NCBI RefSeq assembly: GCF_000735455.1 | Contig: NZ_JMPS01000009.1 | Coordinates: forward strand, 143,198 to 207,197 | DNA length: 64,000 nt | Source of the DNA: Yokenella regensburgei ATCC 49455 | GTDB taxonomy: Bacteria; Pseudomonadota; Gammaproteobacteria; Enterobacterales; Enterobacteriaceae | Direction of reading: 5' to 3' | Shown here: positions 31,475 to 40,756 of the stretch, piece after piece | Layout: each line of letters opens with the position of its first letter | How positions within the stretch are numbered: position 1 is the stretch's first letter | Program-made: the position numbers and the translations under genes | The notes under the pieces: model-generated | Told to the model about the DNA's origin: nothing | The model's input: the letters and a program-made list of their open reading frames with translations, nothing else | The model's database searches: none

Positions 31475-31714
31475 AGTACATCCCTACGCGCCCGCGACAC
31501 GCGAGCACGGCATAATCAACGGGCACGGCAAGGCCGTGCCTGTCAGACACATCGCTTTACTACAGGGACATCAAAGATGCCACTGCCTTACACATCCGGC
31601 AAAGCAGTGAAGACTAGCTTACCGGACTAGATTATTGCTCCATCGGGGATGGGGCGTGGGATCAGGATCCATACGGCCTCCGGTAAGTGAAAAGAAATTC
31701 GAACCTTTGTTCAT
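31475..31714 (-). promoter_or_regulatory. mgtA leader RNA and promoter
   Basis: About 240 nt between a TATACT -10 (31726-31721) and mgtA. It holds mgtL and a perfect GGCACGGC/GCCGTGCC hairpin at 31522-31540. The layout matches the Mg2+-responsive mgtA leader of E. coli and Salmonella. A GGTTTA half-site like a PhoP box is at 31788-31783, but a second half-repeat is not evident. The remaining bases up to treR hold no other gene. Confidence 0.78.
31619..31672 (-). CDS. mgtL: mgtA leader peptide MgtL
   Basis: 17 codons, MDPDPTPHPRWSNNLVR, read from the ATG at 31672 after GGAGG. The alternating D-P-D-P-T-P-H-P start is the hallmark of MgtL, whose translation through prolines (and acidic residues, at low Mg2+) decides whether Rho or the leader hairpins stop transcription before mgtA. 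Too short for ordinary gene finders. Confidence 0.88.
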   Translation of the reverse strand: MDPDPTPHPRWSNNLVR

Positions 31715-31868
31715 TCGCACAGTATAGCAATGTAAAGGCTACAGTTCTGGGCGATTATGGCGTTATGATACGCGCTTGCAACTAAACCGCCCCTCAACAA
31801 ATTCTTTCACGTGGCGAATACATTGCAACTGACCTTGCTCACTATTTTAGCTAACCAGGGAAAAGAGG

Positions 31869-32816
31869 ATGCAAAACCGGCTGACCATCAAAGACATCGC
31901 TCGCTTAAGCGGAGTCGGTAAATCGACCGTCTCGCGCGTACTGAATAACGAAAGCGGAGTCAGCGAACGCACGCGCGAGCGTGTTGAAGCGGTGATGCAG
32001 CAGCACGAGTTTTCCCCCTCCCGTTCGGCGCGCGCTATGCGAGGTCAGAGCGACAAAGTGGTGGCGATTATCGTCACCCGTCTGGATTCGCTGTCGGAAA
32101 ACCTCGCGGTGCAGACCATGCTTCCGGCATTTTACGAGCGCGGTTACGACCCTATCATGATTGAAAGCCAGTTCTCTCCGGCGCTTGTCGAAGAGCACCT
32201 TGGGATGCTGAGCCGCCGCAACATCGACGGCGTAGTGCTGTTTGGTTTCACCGGTATCAACGAGGCGGCGCTGGCCCCCTGGCAGTCTTCACTGGTGCTG
32301 CTGGCGCGTGATGCCAAAGGTTTTGCCTCCGTCTGCTATGACGATGAAGGCGCCATTAATATACTGATGCAGCGTCTGTACGACGACGGCCATCGCTCTA
32401 TCAGCTTCCTCGGCGTACCGCACAGCGATGTCACCACCGGCAAACGCCGTCACGAGGCTTACCTCGCATTCTGTAAAGCTCATAAACTGCACCCGGTCGC
32501 CGCCCTGCCAGGGCTTGCGATGAAGCAGGGCTACGATAGCGTGGCAAGCGTGATGAACACCGATACCACGGCGCTGGTCTGCGCGACCGATACCCTGGCG
32601 CTCGGTGCCAGCAAATATCTGCAGGAGCAGCGTATCGACACGCTGCAGCTGGCGAGCGTGGGTAACACGCCGCTGATGAAGTTTCTGCACCCGGAAATCA
32701 TCACCGTCGATCCCGGCTACGGCGAGGCGGGAAGCCGCGCCGCACAACAGTTGATCGAGCAGATCTCCGGCCACATCGCACCGCAGCAAATCATCATTCC
32801 CGCCCACCTCAGCTGA
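31869..32816 (+). CDS. treR: trehalose operon repressor
   Basis: 315 residues. LacI-type helix-turn-helix (LTIKDIARLSGVGKSTVSRVLNNESGV) followed by a periplasmic-binding-protein-like domain that binds trehalose-6-phosphate. Lies just upstream of treB and represses treBC through the GGGAACGTTCCC operator. AAAGAGG ribosome site. Confidence 0.96.
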   Translation: MQNRLTIKDIARLSGVGKSTVSRVLNNESGVSERTRERVEAVMQQHEFSPSRSARAMRGQSDKVVAIIVTRLDSLSENLAVQTMLPAFYERGYDPIMIESQFSPALVEEHLGMLSRRNIDGVVLFGFTGINEAALAPWQSSLVLLARDAKGFASVCYDDEGAINILMQRLYDDGHRSISFLGVPHSDVTTGKRRHEAYLAFCKAHKLHPVAALPGLAMKQGYDSVASVMNTDTTALVCATDTLALGASKYLQEQRIDTLQLASVGNTPLMKFLHPEIITVDPGYGEAGSRAAQQLIEQISGHIAPQQIIIPAHLS

Positions 32817-32854
32817 GCATCCTTTCGGCAAATATGTGATCTTCGCTGCGTTTC

Positions 32855-32866
32855 GGGAACGTTCCC
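32855..32866. promoter_or_regulatory. TreR operator
   Basis: GGGAACGTTCCC, perfect 12-bp palindrome between treR and treB, as in the E. coli tre promoter. Confidence 0.88.
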
Positions 32867-32941
32867 ATTTACCCGAGAAAGCGAAACGGACACTATACGC
32901 TCAGGTCATTACGCAACATCTTTCATCTGCCATGAGGCTTC

Positions 32942-34363
32942 ATGATGAGCAAAGTGAAACAACAGGATATCGACTCCCTGATTACGCTGGTTGGCGGCCG
33001 CGAGAACATCGCGACGGTCAGTCACTGCATTACCCGCCTGCGTTTCGTGCTGAACGCTCCGGAAAAAGCCGACCCAAAGGCCATTGAAAACCTGTCGATG
33101 GTGAAAGGCTGTTTTACCAACGCCGGGCAGTTCCAGGTGGTGATCGGCACCAACGTGGATGATTACTACAAAGCGCTGCTGGCAACCACCGGGCAGTCGG
33201 CGGCGAATAAAGAGCAGGCTAAACAGGCGGCTCGTCAGAACATGAAGTGGCACGAGCAGCTGATCTCACACTTTGCTGAGATCTTCTTCCCGCTGCTGCC
33301 GGCGCTAATTAGCGGCGGTTTGATCCTCGGTTTCCGCAACGTCATTGGCGATGTGCCGATGAGCAACGGCCAGACGCTGGCACAGATGTACCCGTGGCTG
33401 AAAACCCTCTACGACTTCTTGTGGCTACCTGGCGAAGCCATCTTCTTCTATCTGCCGGTTGGGATCTGCTGGTCGGCGGTGAAGAAAGTAGGCGGCACGC
33501 CGATCCTCGGGATCGTGCTTGGCGTCACCCTGGTTTCTCCACAGTTAATGAATGCCTATTTGCTGGGCCAGCAGGTGCCAGAAGTGTGGAACTTCGGTCT
33601 GTTCAGCATTGCGAAAGTGGGCTATCAGGCGCAGGTGATCCCGGCACTGCTGGCGGGCCTGGCGCTGGGCTATATCGAAACCTGGATGAAGCGCGTGGTG
33701 CCTGACTACCTGTATCTGGTGGTTGTGCCAGTGTGCTCGCTGATCCTCGCGGTCTTCCTCGCTCACGCACTGATTGGCCCGTTCGGCCGCATGATTGGCG
33801 ACGGCGTGGCCTTCGCCGTGCGTCATCTGCTGACCGGCAGCTTTGCCCCAATTGGCGCGGCGCTGTTTGGCTTCCTGTATGCCCCGCTGGTGATCACCGG
33901 CGTGCATCAGACCACCCTTGCTATCGATATGCAGATGATTCAGAGCATGGGCGGAACGCCGGTGTGGCCTTTGATTGCGCTCTCTAACATTGCCCAGGCG
34001 TCGGCGGTGGTCGGGATTATTATCTCCAGCCGCAAACATAACGAGCGCGAAATCTCGGTTCCGGCGGCCATTTCCGCCTACCTCGGCGTCACCGAGCCGG
34101 CGATGTACGGTATCAACCTCAAGTACCGCTTCCCGATGCTCTGCGCGATGGTCGGCTCCGGCCTCGCGGGCCTGCTCTGCGGCCTGAACGGCGTGATGGC
34201 CAACGGCATTGGCGTGGGTGGTCTGCCGGGCATTCTCTCTATTCAGCCTAAGTTCTGGCAGGTGTACGCCATCGCGATGGTTATCGCGGTAGTGGTACCG
34301 ATTGTGCTGACGTCGATGGTCTATCAGCGCAAATTCCGCCAGGGCACGCTGCAAATCGTTTAA
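32942..34363 (+). CDS. treB: trehalose PTS enzyme IIBC
   Basis: 473 residues. The N-terminal IIB domain has the phosphorylated cysteine in ATVSHCITRLRF; the C-terminal IIC domain is the sucrose/trehalose type with about ten membrane segments (KWHEQLISHFAEIFFPLLPALISGGL onward). There is no IIA domain; E. coli TreB uses glucose IIA (Crr). Imports trehalose as trehalose-6-phosphate. Confidence 0.97.
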   Translation: MMSKVKQQDIDSLITLVGGRENIATVSHCITRLRFVLNAPEKADPKAIENLSMVKGCFTNAGQFQVVIGTNVDDYYKALLATTGQSAANKEQAKQAARQNMKWHEQLISHFAEIFFPLLPALISGGLILGFRNVIGDVPMSNGQTLAQMYPWLKTLYDFLWLPGEAIFFYLPVGICWSAVKKVGGTPILGIVLGVTLVSPQLMNAYLLGQQVPEVWNFGLFSIAKVGYQAQVIPALLAGLALGYIETWMKRVVPDYLYLVVVPVCSLILAVFLAHALIGPFGRMIGDGVAFAVRHLLTGSFAPIGAALFGFLYAPLVITGVHQTTLAIDMQMIQSMGGTPVWPLIALSNIAQASAVVGIIISSRKHNEREISVPAAISAYLGVTEPAMYGINLKYRFPMLCAMVGSGLAGLLCGLNGVMANGIGVGGLPGILSIQPKFWQVYAIAMVIAVVVPIVLTSMVYQRKFRQGTLQIV

Positions 34364-34414
34364 CTCTTTGTTTGGGGCGCCGTTGCGCCCCCTTTGTATT
34401 ACCAGGAATGCATA

Positions 34415-36055
34415 ATGAATACCCTTCCCCACTGGTGGCAAAACGGTGTTATCTACCAGATTTACCCTAAGAGCTTTCAGGACACTACCGGCAGCGGCAC
34501 CGGCGATTTACGTGGCGTCACGGCGCGTCTTGATTACCTGCAAACGCTTGGCGTAGACGCCATCTGGCTGACGCCGTTTTATATTTCGCCGCAGGTAGAT
34601 AACGGCTATGACGTGGCGGATTACACCGCCATTGACCCGGCCTACGGCACGCTAGACGATTTCGATGAGCTGGTCGCGCAGGCGAAAGTGCGGAATATCC
34701 GCATCGTACTCGATATGGTGTTCAACCATACCTCCACCCAGCACCCGTGGTTTCGCGAAGCCCTGGATCCACAGAGTCCGTACCGCGAGTTTTATATCTG
34801 GCGCGATGAGCCCAACAACTGGCATTCAAAATTTGGCGGTAACGCCTGGGAATGGCACGCCGAAAGCGGCCAGTACTACCTGCATCTGTTTGCCCCCGAG
34901 CAGGCGGACCTCAACTGGGAGAACCCGGAGGTACGTGCCGAGCTTAAAAAGGTGTGCGAGTTCTGGGCCGATCGTGGGGTCGATGGTTTACGGCTTGATG
35001 TCGTGAACCTCATCTCTAAAGACCTCGATTTCCCGAACGACGATGAAGGTGATGGCCGCCGCTTTTATACCGACGGCCCGCGCGTTCACGAATTCCTGCA
35101 GGAAATGAGCCGCGACGTGTTTACGCCAGGCTACCTGATGACCGTCGGTGAAATGTCCTCAACCACCCTTGAGCACTGCCAGCGCTACGCGGCTCTCGAT
35201 GGTGGCGAACTGTCGATGACCTTTAACTTCCATCATCTGAAGGTGGATTATCCGGGCGGTGAAAAATGGACCCAGGCACGACCCGACTTTGTGGCGCTCA
35301 AAGCCCTGTTCAGCCACTGGCAGCAGGGTATGCACAACGTTGCCTGGAACGCACTGTTCTGGTGTAACCACGATCAGCCGCGCATCGTCTCGCGCTTTGG
35401 TGATGAAGGCGCGCTACGCGTACCGGCCGCCAAAATGCTGGCGATGGTGCTGCACGGGATGCAGGGCACGCCCTACATCTATCAGGGGGAAGAACTGGGG
35501 ATGACCAACCCGCATTTTCGCCAGATAACCGACTATCGCGACCTTGAAAGCCACAACATGTTTGCCACCCTGAGCGCCGAGGGGCGTGATGCCGACGAAC
35601 TGCTGGCGATCCTCGCCAGTAAATCCCGCGATAACGGACGCACGCCGATGCAGTGGAGCGCCGATGCCAACGGCGGTTTCACCACCGGCGAGCCGTGGAT
35701 TGGCTTGTGTGATAACTATCGTGAGATAAACGCACAGCGCGCACTGCGCGACCCGGAGTCTGTCTTCCATACGTATCAGCGTCTTATCGCGCTGCGCAAG
35801 CAGGAGCCGGTGCTGACCTTCGGCAGCTACCAGGATATGCTCCCGGAGCACCCGGCGCTGTGGTGCTATCGCCGCGAATGGCAGGGACAAACGCTGCTGG
35901 TGGTCGCTAACCTCAGCAATAGCGTGCAGCCGTGGACACCGCCTTCTGTATCAGGCGAATGGCAGGTGCTCATCAGCAACTACGCCGAAGTGGCAGACAA
36001 ACCGGGCGCCATGACCCTGCGCCCGTTTGAAGCCGTATGGTGGCTACAGAAGTAG
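34415..36055 (+). CDS. treC: trehalose-6-phosphate hydrolase
   Basis: 546 residues from the ATG at 34415 (CCAGGAAT upstream). GH13 family: DMVFNHTSTQHPWF, GLRLDVVNLIS with the nucleophile Asp, a catalytic Glu in TVGEMSS, and FWCNHDQPR. Splits trehalose-6-phosphate to glucose and glucose-6-phosphate. Operon with treB. It ends 6 bp from the stop of the convergent PTS IIC gene with no obvious terminator between. Confidence 0.97.
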   Translation: MNTLPHWWQNGVIYQIYPKSFQDTTGSGTGDLRGVTARLDYLQTLGVDAIWLTPFYISPQVDNGYDVADYTAIDPAYGTLDDFDELVAQAKVRNIRIVLDMVFNHTSTQHPWFREALDPQSPYREFYIWRDEPNNWHSKFGGNAWEWHAESGQYYLHLFAPEQADLNWENPEVRAELKKVCEFWADRGVDGLRLDVVNLISKDLDFPNDDEGDGRRFYTDGPRVHEFLQEMSRDVFTPGYLMTVGEMSSTTLEHCQRYAALDGGELSMTFNFHHLKVDYPGGEKWTQARPDFVALKALFSHWQQGMHNVAWNALFWCNHDQPRIVSRFGDEGALRVPAAKMLAMVLHGMQGTPYIYQGEELGMTNPHFRQITDYRDLESHNMFATLSAEGRDADELLAILASKSRDNGRTPMQWSADANGGFTTGEPWIGLCDNYREINAQRALRDPESVFHTYQRLIALRKQEPVLTFGSYQDMLPEHPALWCYRREWQGQTLLVVANLSNSVQPWTPPSVSGEWQVLISNYAEVADKPGAMTLRPFEAVWWLQK

Positions 36056-36061
36056 CCGTGC

Positions 36062-37435
36062 TCAGGCATTCTCTCCCGGCGGGGTAATACCTGCCGGGGC
36101 AGCGGCTGCCACTTTCTCTTTGTTGAGCGAGGCCTGCTCCTCTTTGAGCTTCAGGCGATCCCAGACGCGGAAGAACGGATAGTAGACCACCAGAGAAATC
36201 CCGAGGTTTACCACCTGCAGCACCGTGCCAGAAATATGCCCACCGGTTGCCAGATACCCGCTAATGAATATCGGGGTGGTAAACGGCAGCGCAATCCCCG
36301 CCGGCGGCGCGACCAGCCCGGTCGCCATCGCGGTATATGAGACAATCACCAGCAGCACCGGCGTCAGAATAAACGGCAGGAAAAAGTACGGGTTCATCAC
36401 CAGCGGGATCCCAAATACCATCGGTTCGCTGATGTTAAACAGCGCGCCCGGCGCGGCGATTTTTCCGAGCTGTTTCATTTGCTGACTACGGCTACGCACC
36501 AGCATGAAGATGACCAACCCCAGCAGTGCGCCGGTGCCGCCGGGCGCGATCCACAGATCGTAAAACTGCTGAGTAATGATATGCGGAATAGGTTGTCCGT
36601 TCTGGAACTCCGTCAGGTTCTCCGACATATTCGACAACCATACCGGCTGGATGAATACCAGCACAATGGCGTCGCCGTGCAGGCCAAGCGTCCATAAAAT
36701 CCCTATCAGAATGACCGAGATAATCATCCCCGGCAGCGTGCCGCCAACATGATGCATCGGAATGCCAATAATAGTGGCAATCATGCTGTTAATGTCACCG
36801 AACGGTGACGCTTCTACCAGCAACCGCAGCGCCAGCACCACGGCCAGCACGCAGAAGCCCGGCACCAGGGCGAGGAAGGATTTGGCCACCGCCGGTGGCA
36901 CCCCTTCCGGCATGCGGATAACCAGGTTACGTCCGGCGACAAAGCGGTAGATTTCCGTCGACAGCAGGGCAATCACTATGGCGACAAACAGCCCCTGGCT
37001 GCCCACCAGATTGACCGGGATAACACCTTTAACCACCTGCGCCGCGGCACCGTTAACCGGCGCAAACAGCGTATGTTGCGGAATGGTCATGACGAACGCC
37101 ACCAAAGACATCGCCCCGGCGCTGAGCGGATCCAGCGTGCGGTACTTCTCCGCCAGACGGTAGGCGATACCGAAGCTTGAGATAAGCGCCATGATGTCGT
37201 ACGTCGCTTTCACCGGGTAAAGCATCTTCTCGCGCCAGACGTCGCCGAAGAGGTGGGTCATCATCTCCGGATATCCGGGGATCGGCAAATAGGCAAAAAT
37301 CAGGAAAAACGAACCGATAAGCATAAACGGCATGTTGAGGATGATGCCGTCTCGCACCGACAGCACATGTTTTTGTCCGGCAATTTTCAGCGCCGCCGGC
37401 ATGACGTAACGTTCAATCCACGAAGAATTCGACAT
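36062..37435 (-). CDS. PTS permease IIC, lactose/cellobiose family
   Basis: 457 residues with about ten membrane segments. Family features include the N-terminal RDGIILNMPFMLIGSFFLI and the conserved FNISEPMVFGIPLVMNPYFFLPF. Unlike ChbC it has a hydrophilic Ala/Pro-rich tail. Last gene of the minus-strand IIB - GH4 hydrolase - IIC set, so it probably imports an aryl- or oligo-beta-glucoside as its 6-phosphate. Specific sugar unknown. Confidence 0.88.
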   Translation of the reverse strand: MSNSSWIERYVMPAALKIAGQKHVLSVRDGIILNMPFMLIGSFFLIFAYLPIPGYPEMMTHLFGDVWREKMLYPVKATYDIMALISSFGIAYRLAEKYRTLDPLSAGAMSLVAFVMTIPQHTLFAPVNGAAAQVVKGVIPVNLVGSQGLFVAIVIALLSTEIYRFVAGRNLVIRMPEGVPPAVAKSFLALVPGFCVLAVVLALRLLVEASPFGDINSMIATIIGIPMHHVGGTLPGMIISVILIGILWTLGLHGDAIVLVFIQPVWLSNMSENLTEFQNGQPIPHIITQQFYDLWIAPGGTGALLGLVIFMLVRSRSQQMKQLGKIAAPGALFNISEPMVFGIPLVMNPYFFLPFILTPVLLVIVSYTAMATGLVAPPAGIALPFTTPIFISGYLATGGHISGTVLQVVNLGISLVVYYPFFRVWDRLKLKEEQASLNKEKVAAAAPAGITPPGENA

Positions 37436-37461
37436 GGTGTGATCCCCAGAAGCGATTGCGG

Positions 37462-38769
37462 TCAGTTAAATTGCGTCAACCATTGACGGTTAAGGGTCAG
37501 CACTTCATCCAAAAGCGCCTGGGCGTCGGTGACGTTGCCGACGAGCGGGTTGGTGACCAGCGCCAGCAGCGCGCTTTTACGGCAGCCGTGTACGGCCGCT
37601 TCTATGGTCAGTTGTTCAAAGGCTTTGACCTGCTGGGTAAGCCCGTTCATGGCGGGCGGCAACGGGCCAAATGCCAATGGACGCGCCCCCTGGGCATCAA
37701 TAATGCTGTTGGTTTCCACCACAGCATCGTCGTCCAGGCCGTGGATCGCCCCGTTATTGCGCGTGTTCACCACCATCTCTTTGCCAAGGTTGTTGTGGAT
37801 GGCGTTGATAAGCTCAACCGCTACTTCTGAGTAGTACGCACCGCCACGGAAGCTGAGCTGTTCCGGCTTCTCTTCCAGCGATGGACTGGCGTATAGCGCA
37901 AAGAGCTCCTGTTCAACCTTCATCACCTGTTCGGCGCGAGTCCCCTTGGTTTTTGCCGCTTCAATCTCTTCGGCAAGCATGGCGGGAGTCAGCCAGAAAT
38001 AGCGGTGGTACGGGCAAGGAATGGCGTTGAGGGCACGGAGAAACGCCGGCGGCCACGGCAGCTCTTTAATATTGTTCATCGACAGCGCCGTACCGTCGCA
38101 CAGCATGTCAATCACCTTCGCGGTGACGTCTTCACGACCCTGCATCACGTTGTGCACCCACACCATATGGTTCAGCCCGGCAAAACGTAGCCGCACCTCG
38201 TCGTCTTTAGCCTTGAGCATGCTGCTTATCATGTGCTGCATGTTGATAGGGACGTTACACAGGCCGATGATTTTCGCTTTGCTGTAACGGCTTACCGCCT
38301 CGGTCACAATGCCCGCCGGATTGGTAAAGTTGAGGATGAAAGCCTCGGGCGCCAGCGCCTCAACCTTGCGTGCCACCTCGAGGATGACCGGAATGGTACG
38401 CAGCGCCTTGGCAAATCCGCCAACGCCGGTGGTCTCCTGCCCCAGCAGATGGTATTTCAGACCGAGACGCTCATCCGCGGCTCTTGCCGCCAGCTGTCCA
38501 ACCCGCAGCTGCGTCAGTACAAAGCTCGACCCACGAATGGCCTCATCAAGCGTGAAGTGAACGCTGACTGCGACCTGCTCCAGCCCGTTGTGCTTCAGCA
38601 TTCTGCGGGTCAGTGCGGCAATAATCTCGACTTTTTCACGGCCCGATTCCACATCCACCAGCGCCAGCTCCGACACCGGAAGCTGCGGGTAACGATTGAT
38701 AATCCCTTCGACCAGCTCCGGCGTGTAGCTGCTACCGCCGCCGATCACGGCGATTTTTAATGCTTTCAT
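37462..38769 (-). CDS. 6-phospho-beta-glucosidase, GH4 family
   Basis: 435 residues. NAD-binding IAVIGGGSSYTPELVEGII at the N-terminus, and the GH4 metal site from NFTNPAGI, IGLCNVP (Cys) and FAGLNHMVW (His). GH4 enzymes use NAD+ and Mn2+ in an oxidation-elimination mechanism. The Cys and His pattern fits the 6-phospho-beta-glucosidase branch (CelF/LicH). GAGGT ribosome site before the ATG at 38769. Splits the phosphorylated sugar imported by the neighbouring PTS. Confidence 0.9.
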   Translation of the reverse strand: MKALKIAVIGGGSSYTPELVEGIINRYPQLPVSELALVDVESGREKVEIIAALTRRMLKHNGLEQVAVSVHFTLDEAIRGSSFVLTQLRVGQLAARAADERLGLKYHLLGQETTGVGGFAKALRTIPVILEVARKVEALAPEAFILNFTNPAGIVTEAVSRYSKAKIIGLCNVPINMQHMISSMLKAKDDEVRLRFAGLNHMVWVHNVMQGREDVTAKVIDMLCDGTALSMNNIKELPWPPAFLRALNAIPCPYHRYFWLTPAMLAEEIEAAKTKGTRAEQVMKVEQELFALYASPSLEEKPEQLSFRGGAYYSEVAVELINAIHNNLGKEMVVNTRNNGAIHGLDDDAVVETNSIIDAQGARPLAFGPLPPAMNGLTQQVKAFEQLTIEAAVHGCRKSALLALVTNPLVGNVTDAQALLDEVLTLNRQWLTQFN

Positions 38770-38850
38770 GGTGACCTCTTTTAAAGCGTGCAGAAGACCT
38801 GCGCGCGAGAGAAATCTCGCACGTTATGCATTGCGTAAATTAAGAGAAAA

Positions 38851-39159
38851 TCAGCGTCGAATCAGGGCCAGGGCTTTGTCGAGCACCGCCGCACCGCGCA
38901 TCATCCCGTAGTCGGTCATTTCGATAACCGCGACGGCTTTGCCCTGCGGCTCTGCGATGGCGGCCAGGCGTGGCGCTTCATATTTCACCTGTGGGCCCAG
39001 CAGAATAACGTCCGCCTGCGGCAGCTCGCGTTCAAACTCGGCAACCGGCACCGCGTAGATCTCCAGCGCTAACGCCCGCGTCTGGGCTTCCGCCTTCATT
39101 TTATTCACCAGCATGCTGGTAGACATCCCTGCGGCACAGCACAACACGATACGATGCAT
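38851..39159 (-). CDS. PTS IIB, lactose/cellobiose family
   Basis: 102 residues from the ATG at 39159 (GGGGGAG upstream). Phosphocysteine in IVLCCAAGMSTSMLVNKMK, then QADVILLGPQVKYE as in ChbB. First gene of the operon. No IIA gene is encoded in the cluster, so phosphate must come from a IIA encoded elsewhere, such as ChbA. Divergent from the RpiR regulator. Confidence 0.9.
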   Translation of the reverse strand: MHRIVLCCAAGMSTSMLVNKMKAEAQTRALALEIYAVPVAEFERELPQADVILLGPQVKYEAPRLAAIAEPQGKAVAVIEMTDYGMMRGAAVLDKALALIRR

Positions 39160-39206
39160 AACTCCCCCTGACGACATTGTTAAGATTATGTAATCGAGAA
39201 AACTAT

Positions 39207-39223
39207 ATGAAATTTATTTTCAT
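39207..39223. promoter_or_regulatory. operator candidate 1 for the RpiR regulator
   Basis: ATGAAATTTATTTTCAT: TGAAA-N5-TTTCA palindrome, 48 bp upstream of the IIB gene. Same pattern as the site at 39333. Confidence 0.7.
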
Positions 39224-39332
39224 TGATGTGATCGAGGCTTAATTTTTGCGCAATTTCAGCCCAACACCAACCGCTTAACGCGCTGAAATGTAGGCAGACC
39301 GCATCGCCAGTGGTATAAAAAGACATCAGCTA

Positions 39333-39349
39333 TTGAAAATTAATTTCAA
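39333..39349. promoter_or_regulatory. operator candidate 2 for the RpiR regulator
   Basis: TTGAAAATTAATTTCAA: TGAAA-N5-TTTCA palindrome, 27 bp upstream of the RpiR start, next to a GTATAAA -10 candidate. Suggests autoregulation. Confidence 0.7.
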
Positions 39350-39376
39350 AGCGACGGTCGTTGATAAGGAACTGAG

Positions 39377-40120
39377 ATGGATATCGTAGGCGTGTTACAG
39401 AAAGGGGCGGCGCACTTTAGTGTTCAGGAGTCACGCGTCGCGGCGTTTATTCTCGAAAATCTGAGCTTCACTGCCAGCGCCTCTATCGATGAACTGGCGG
39501 CTCGCGCAGGCGTCAGCCCGGCCACTATCACCCGCTTTGCCCGCTCCGTCGGCTGTGAAGACATCCGCGACCTGCGTAAACAGCTGGCACAGGCCAGCGA
39601 ACGTCGGACTACCTGGCTCAACACCGATGCTTCTGCGCTGCCGGATCAATGGCGAGAAACGTATAACCAGGTGGGCGATGCGCTGGCGACCCAGCTGCAG
39701 CAGATCCAGGAAAACAGCATTGAGAAGCTCAAAGCCCACCTGCTCAACGCCCGGGCGGTGCACTGTTTTGCTCTCGGTCCCCAGGACGTGGCCCTTGCCT
39801 CACTGCTGCAACACCAGCTGCTTTCACCCGGGATCGTAATGAATTTATGCCAGGACACAACGTTAATGCGCATGACGGCCAGCACCTTCAGCGATGAGCA
39901 TCTGCTGTTGGTGCTGGCAACCGGCCACGCCGATAGCGTTCTGCAAAGCGCCACGCTGCAGGCTCGTATGCAGGGAGCGACCATCTTTGCCCTGACGCCG
40001 TCACAGCATCCGCTGAGCAATATGGCCGCCGGGGTGTTACCGCTGCCCGCTAACCCGCAGCTGGCGCGCTACGCCCTGCTCATGCTGGTCGATCTGCTCA
40101 ACGATACGCTGATAGCCTGA
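39377..40120 (+). CDS. RpiR-family transcriptional regulator
   Basis: 247 residues. N-terminal HTH_6 domain (SIDELAARAGVSPATITRFARSVGCEDIRDLRKQLAQ) and a C-terminal SIS sugar-phosphate-binding domain (about 120-240). Divergently placed beside the PTS/GH4 operon, so probably its repressor, responding to a phosphosugar. It ends one base before the stop of the convergent oxidoreductase gene. Confidence 0.9.
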   Translation: MDIVGVLQKGAAHFSVQESRVAAFILENLSFTASASIDELAARAGVSPATITRFARSVGCEDIRDLRKQLAQASERRTTWLNTDASALPDQWRETYNQVGDALATQLQQIQENSIEKLKAHLLNARAVHCFALGPQDVALASLLQHQLLSPGIVMNLCQDTTLMRMTASTFSDEHLLLVLATGHADSVLQSATLQARMQGATIFALTPSQHPLSNMAAGVLPLPANPQLARYALLMLVDLLNDTLIA

Positions 40121-40121
40121 T

Positions 40122-40655
40122 TCAGACGGCCAGCAGCGCATGCAGGCGTGTCAGCCAGCCGTTAACACCGCGGTCGAGTGCCTCATCGCTAATCTCGTTC
40201 GCTCCCATGAGTAATGCAGGCTCCTGCCAGACCATCCCGGTCAGGTTAGCCATGGCATGGAACGGCAGCAGAAGATCTTCCACCGGGTAGCGGTTGTAAC
40301 CTTCAGGCGAGTAGGCCTCCGGCGAACCACCGGCGGAGGCCATCAGCATAAAGGGCTTACCGTGCAGTGCGGTGCCCGTTGAGCCGTAGGCAAAGCCGTA
40401 CTCCAGCACCTGATCCTGCCACTCTTTGAGGATCGATGGCGAAGAGTACCACCAGAACGGGAACAGCATCACCACCACGTCGTGTTCCACCAGCAGCCGC
40501 TGTTCACGCTGCACGTCGATAGCAAAATCAGGGTAAGCCTTCGTTAACTCATGGACAGTGACATTCGGCAGCGCGCGAAGGGCCTCAAGCCCGGCGGCGT
40601 TAACTCGTGAGCGTTCGGGATAGCGATGACCAGACAGGATAAGCGCTTTTTTCAT
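40122..40655 (-). CDS. NAD(P)H-dependent oxidoreductase, flavodoxin-2 fold
   Basis: 177 residues. The N-terminal ALILSGHRYPERSRVNAAGLEAL phosphate loop, FPFWWYSSPSILKEWQDQV and GKPFMLMASAGGSPEAY match the quinone reductase/KefF/MdaB-like group that binds FMN or FAD. Probably reduces quinones or electrophiles. Divergent from a LysR regulator likely to control it. Confidence 0.87.
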   Translation of the reverse strand: MKKALILSGHRYPERSRVNAAGLEALRALPNVTVHELTKAYPDFAIDVQREQRLLVEHDVVVMLFPFWWYSSPSILKEWQDQVLEYGFAYGSTGTALHGKPFMLMASAGGSPEAYSPEGYNRYPVEDLLLPFHAMANLTGMVWQEPALLMGANEISDEALDRGVNGWLTRLHALLAV

Positions 40656-40737
40656 GATGTTTTCTCCGTTCGATTCAGGCTGGCTATCTTTTCATGGCTG
40701 GAGGGCAACCTGTAGTCTATAGTCAGGCACATCTGTT

Positions 40738-40752
40738 TTAACCAAAGGTTAA
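40738..40752. promoter_or_regulatory. palindrome before the LysR gene
   Basis: TTAACC-AAA-GGTTAA, perfect 15-bp dyad 4 bp before the LysR ATG, overlapping its ribosome site. Candidate autoregulatory site. Confidence 0.5.
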
Positions 40753-40756
40753 TACC

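Noticed and set aside
31783..31788. PhoP box for mgtA
   Set aside because: Only one GGTTTA half-repeat is visible; a second at the needed spacing is not clear, so it was not listed as a feature.
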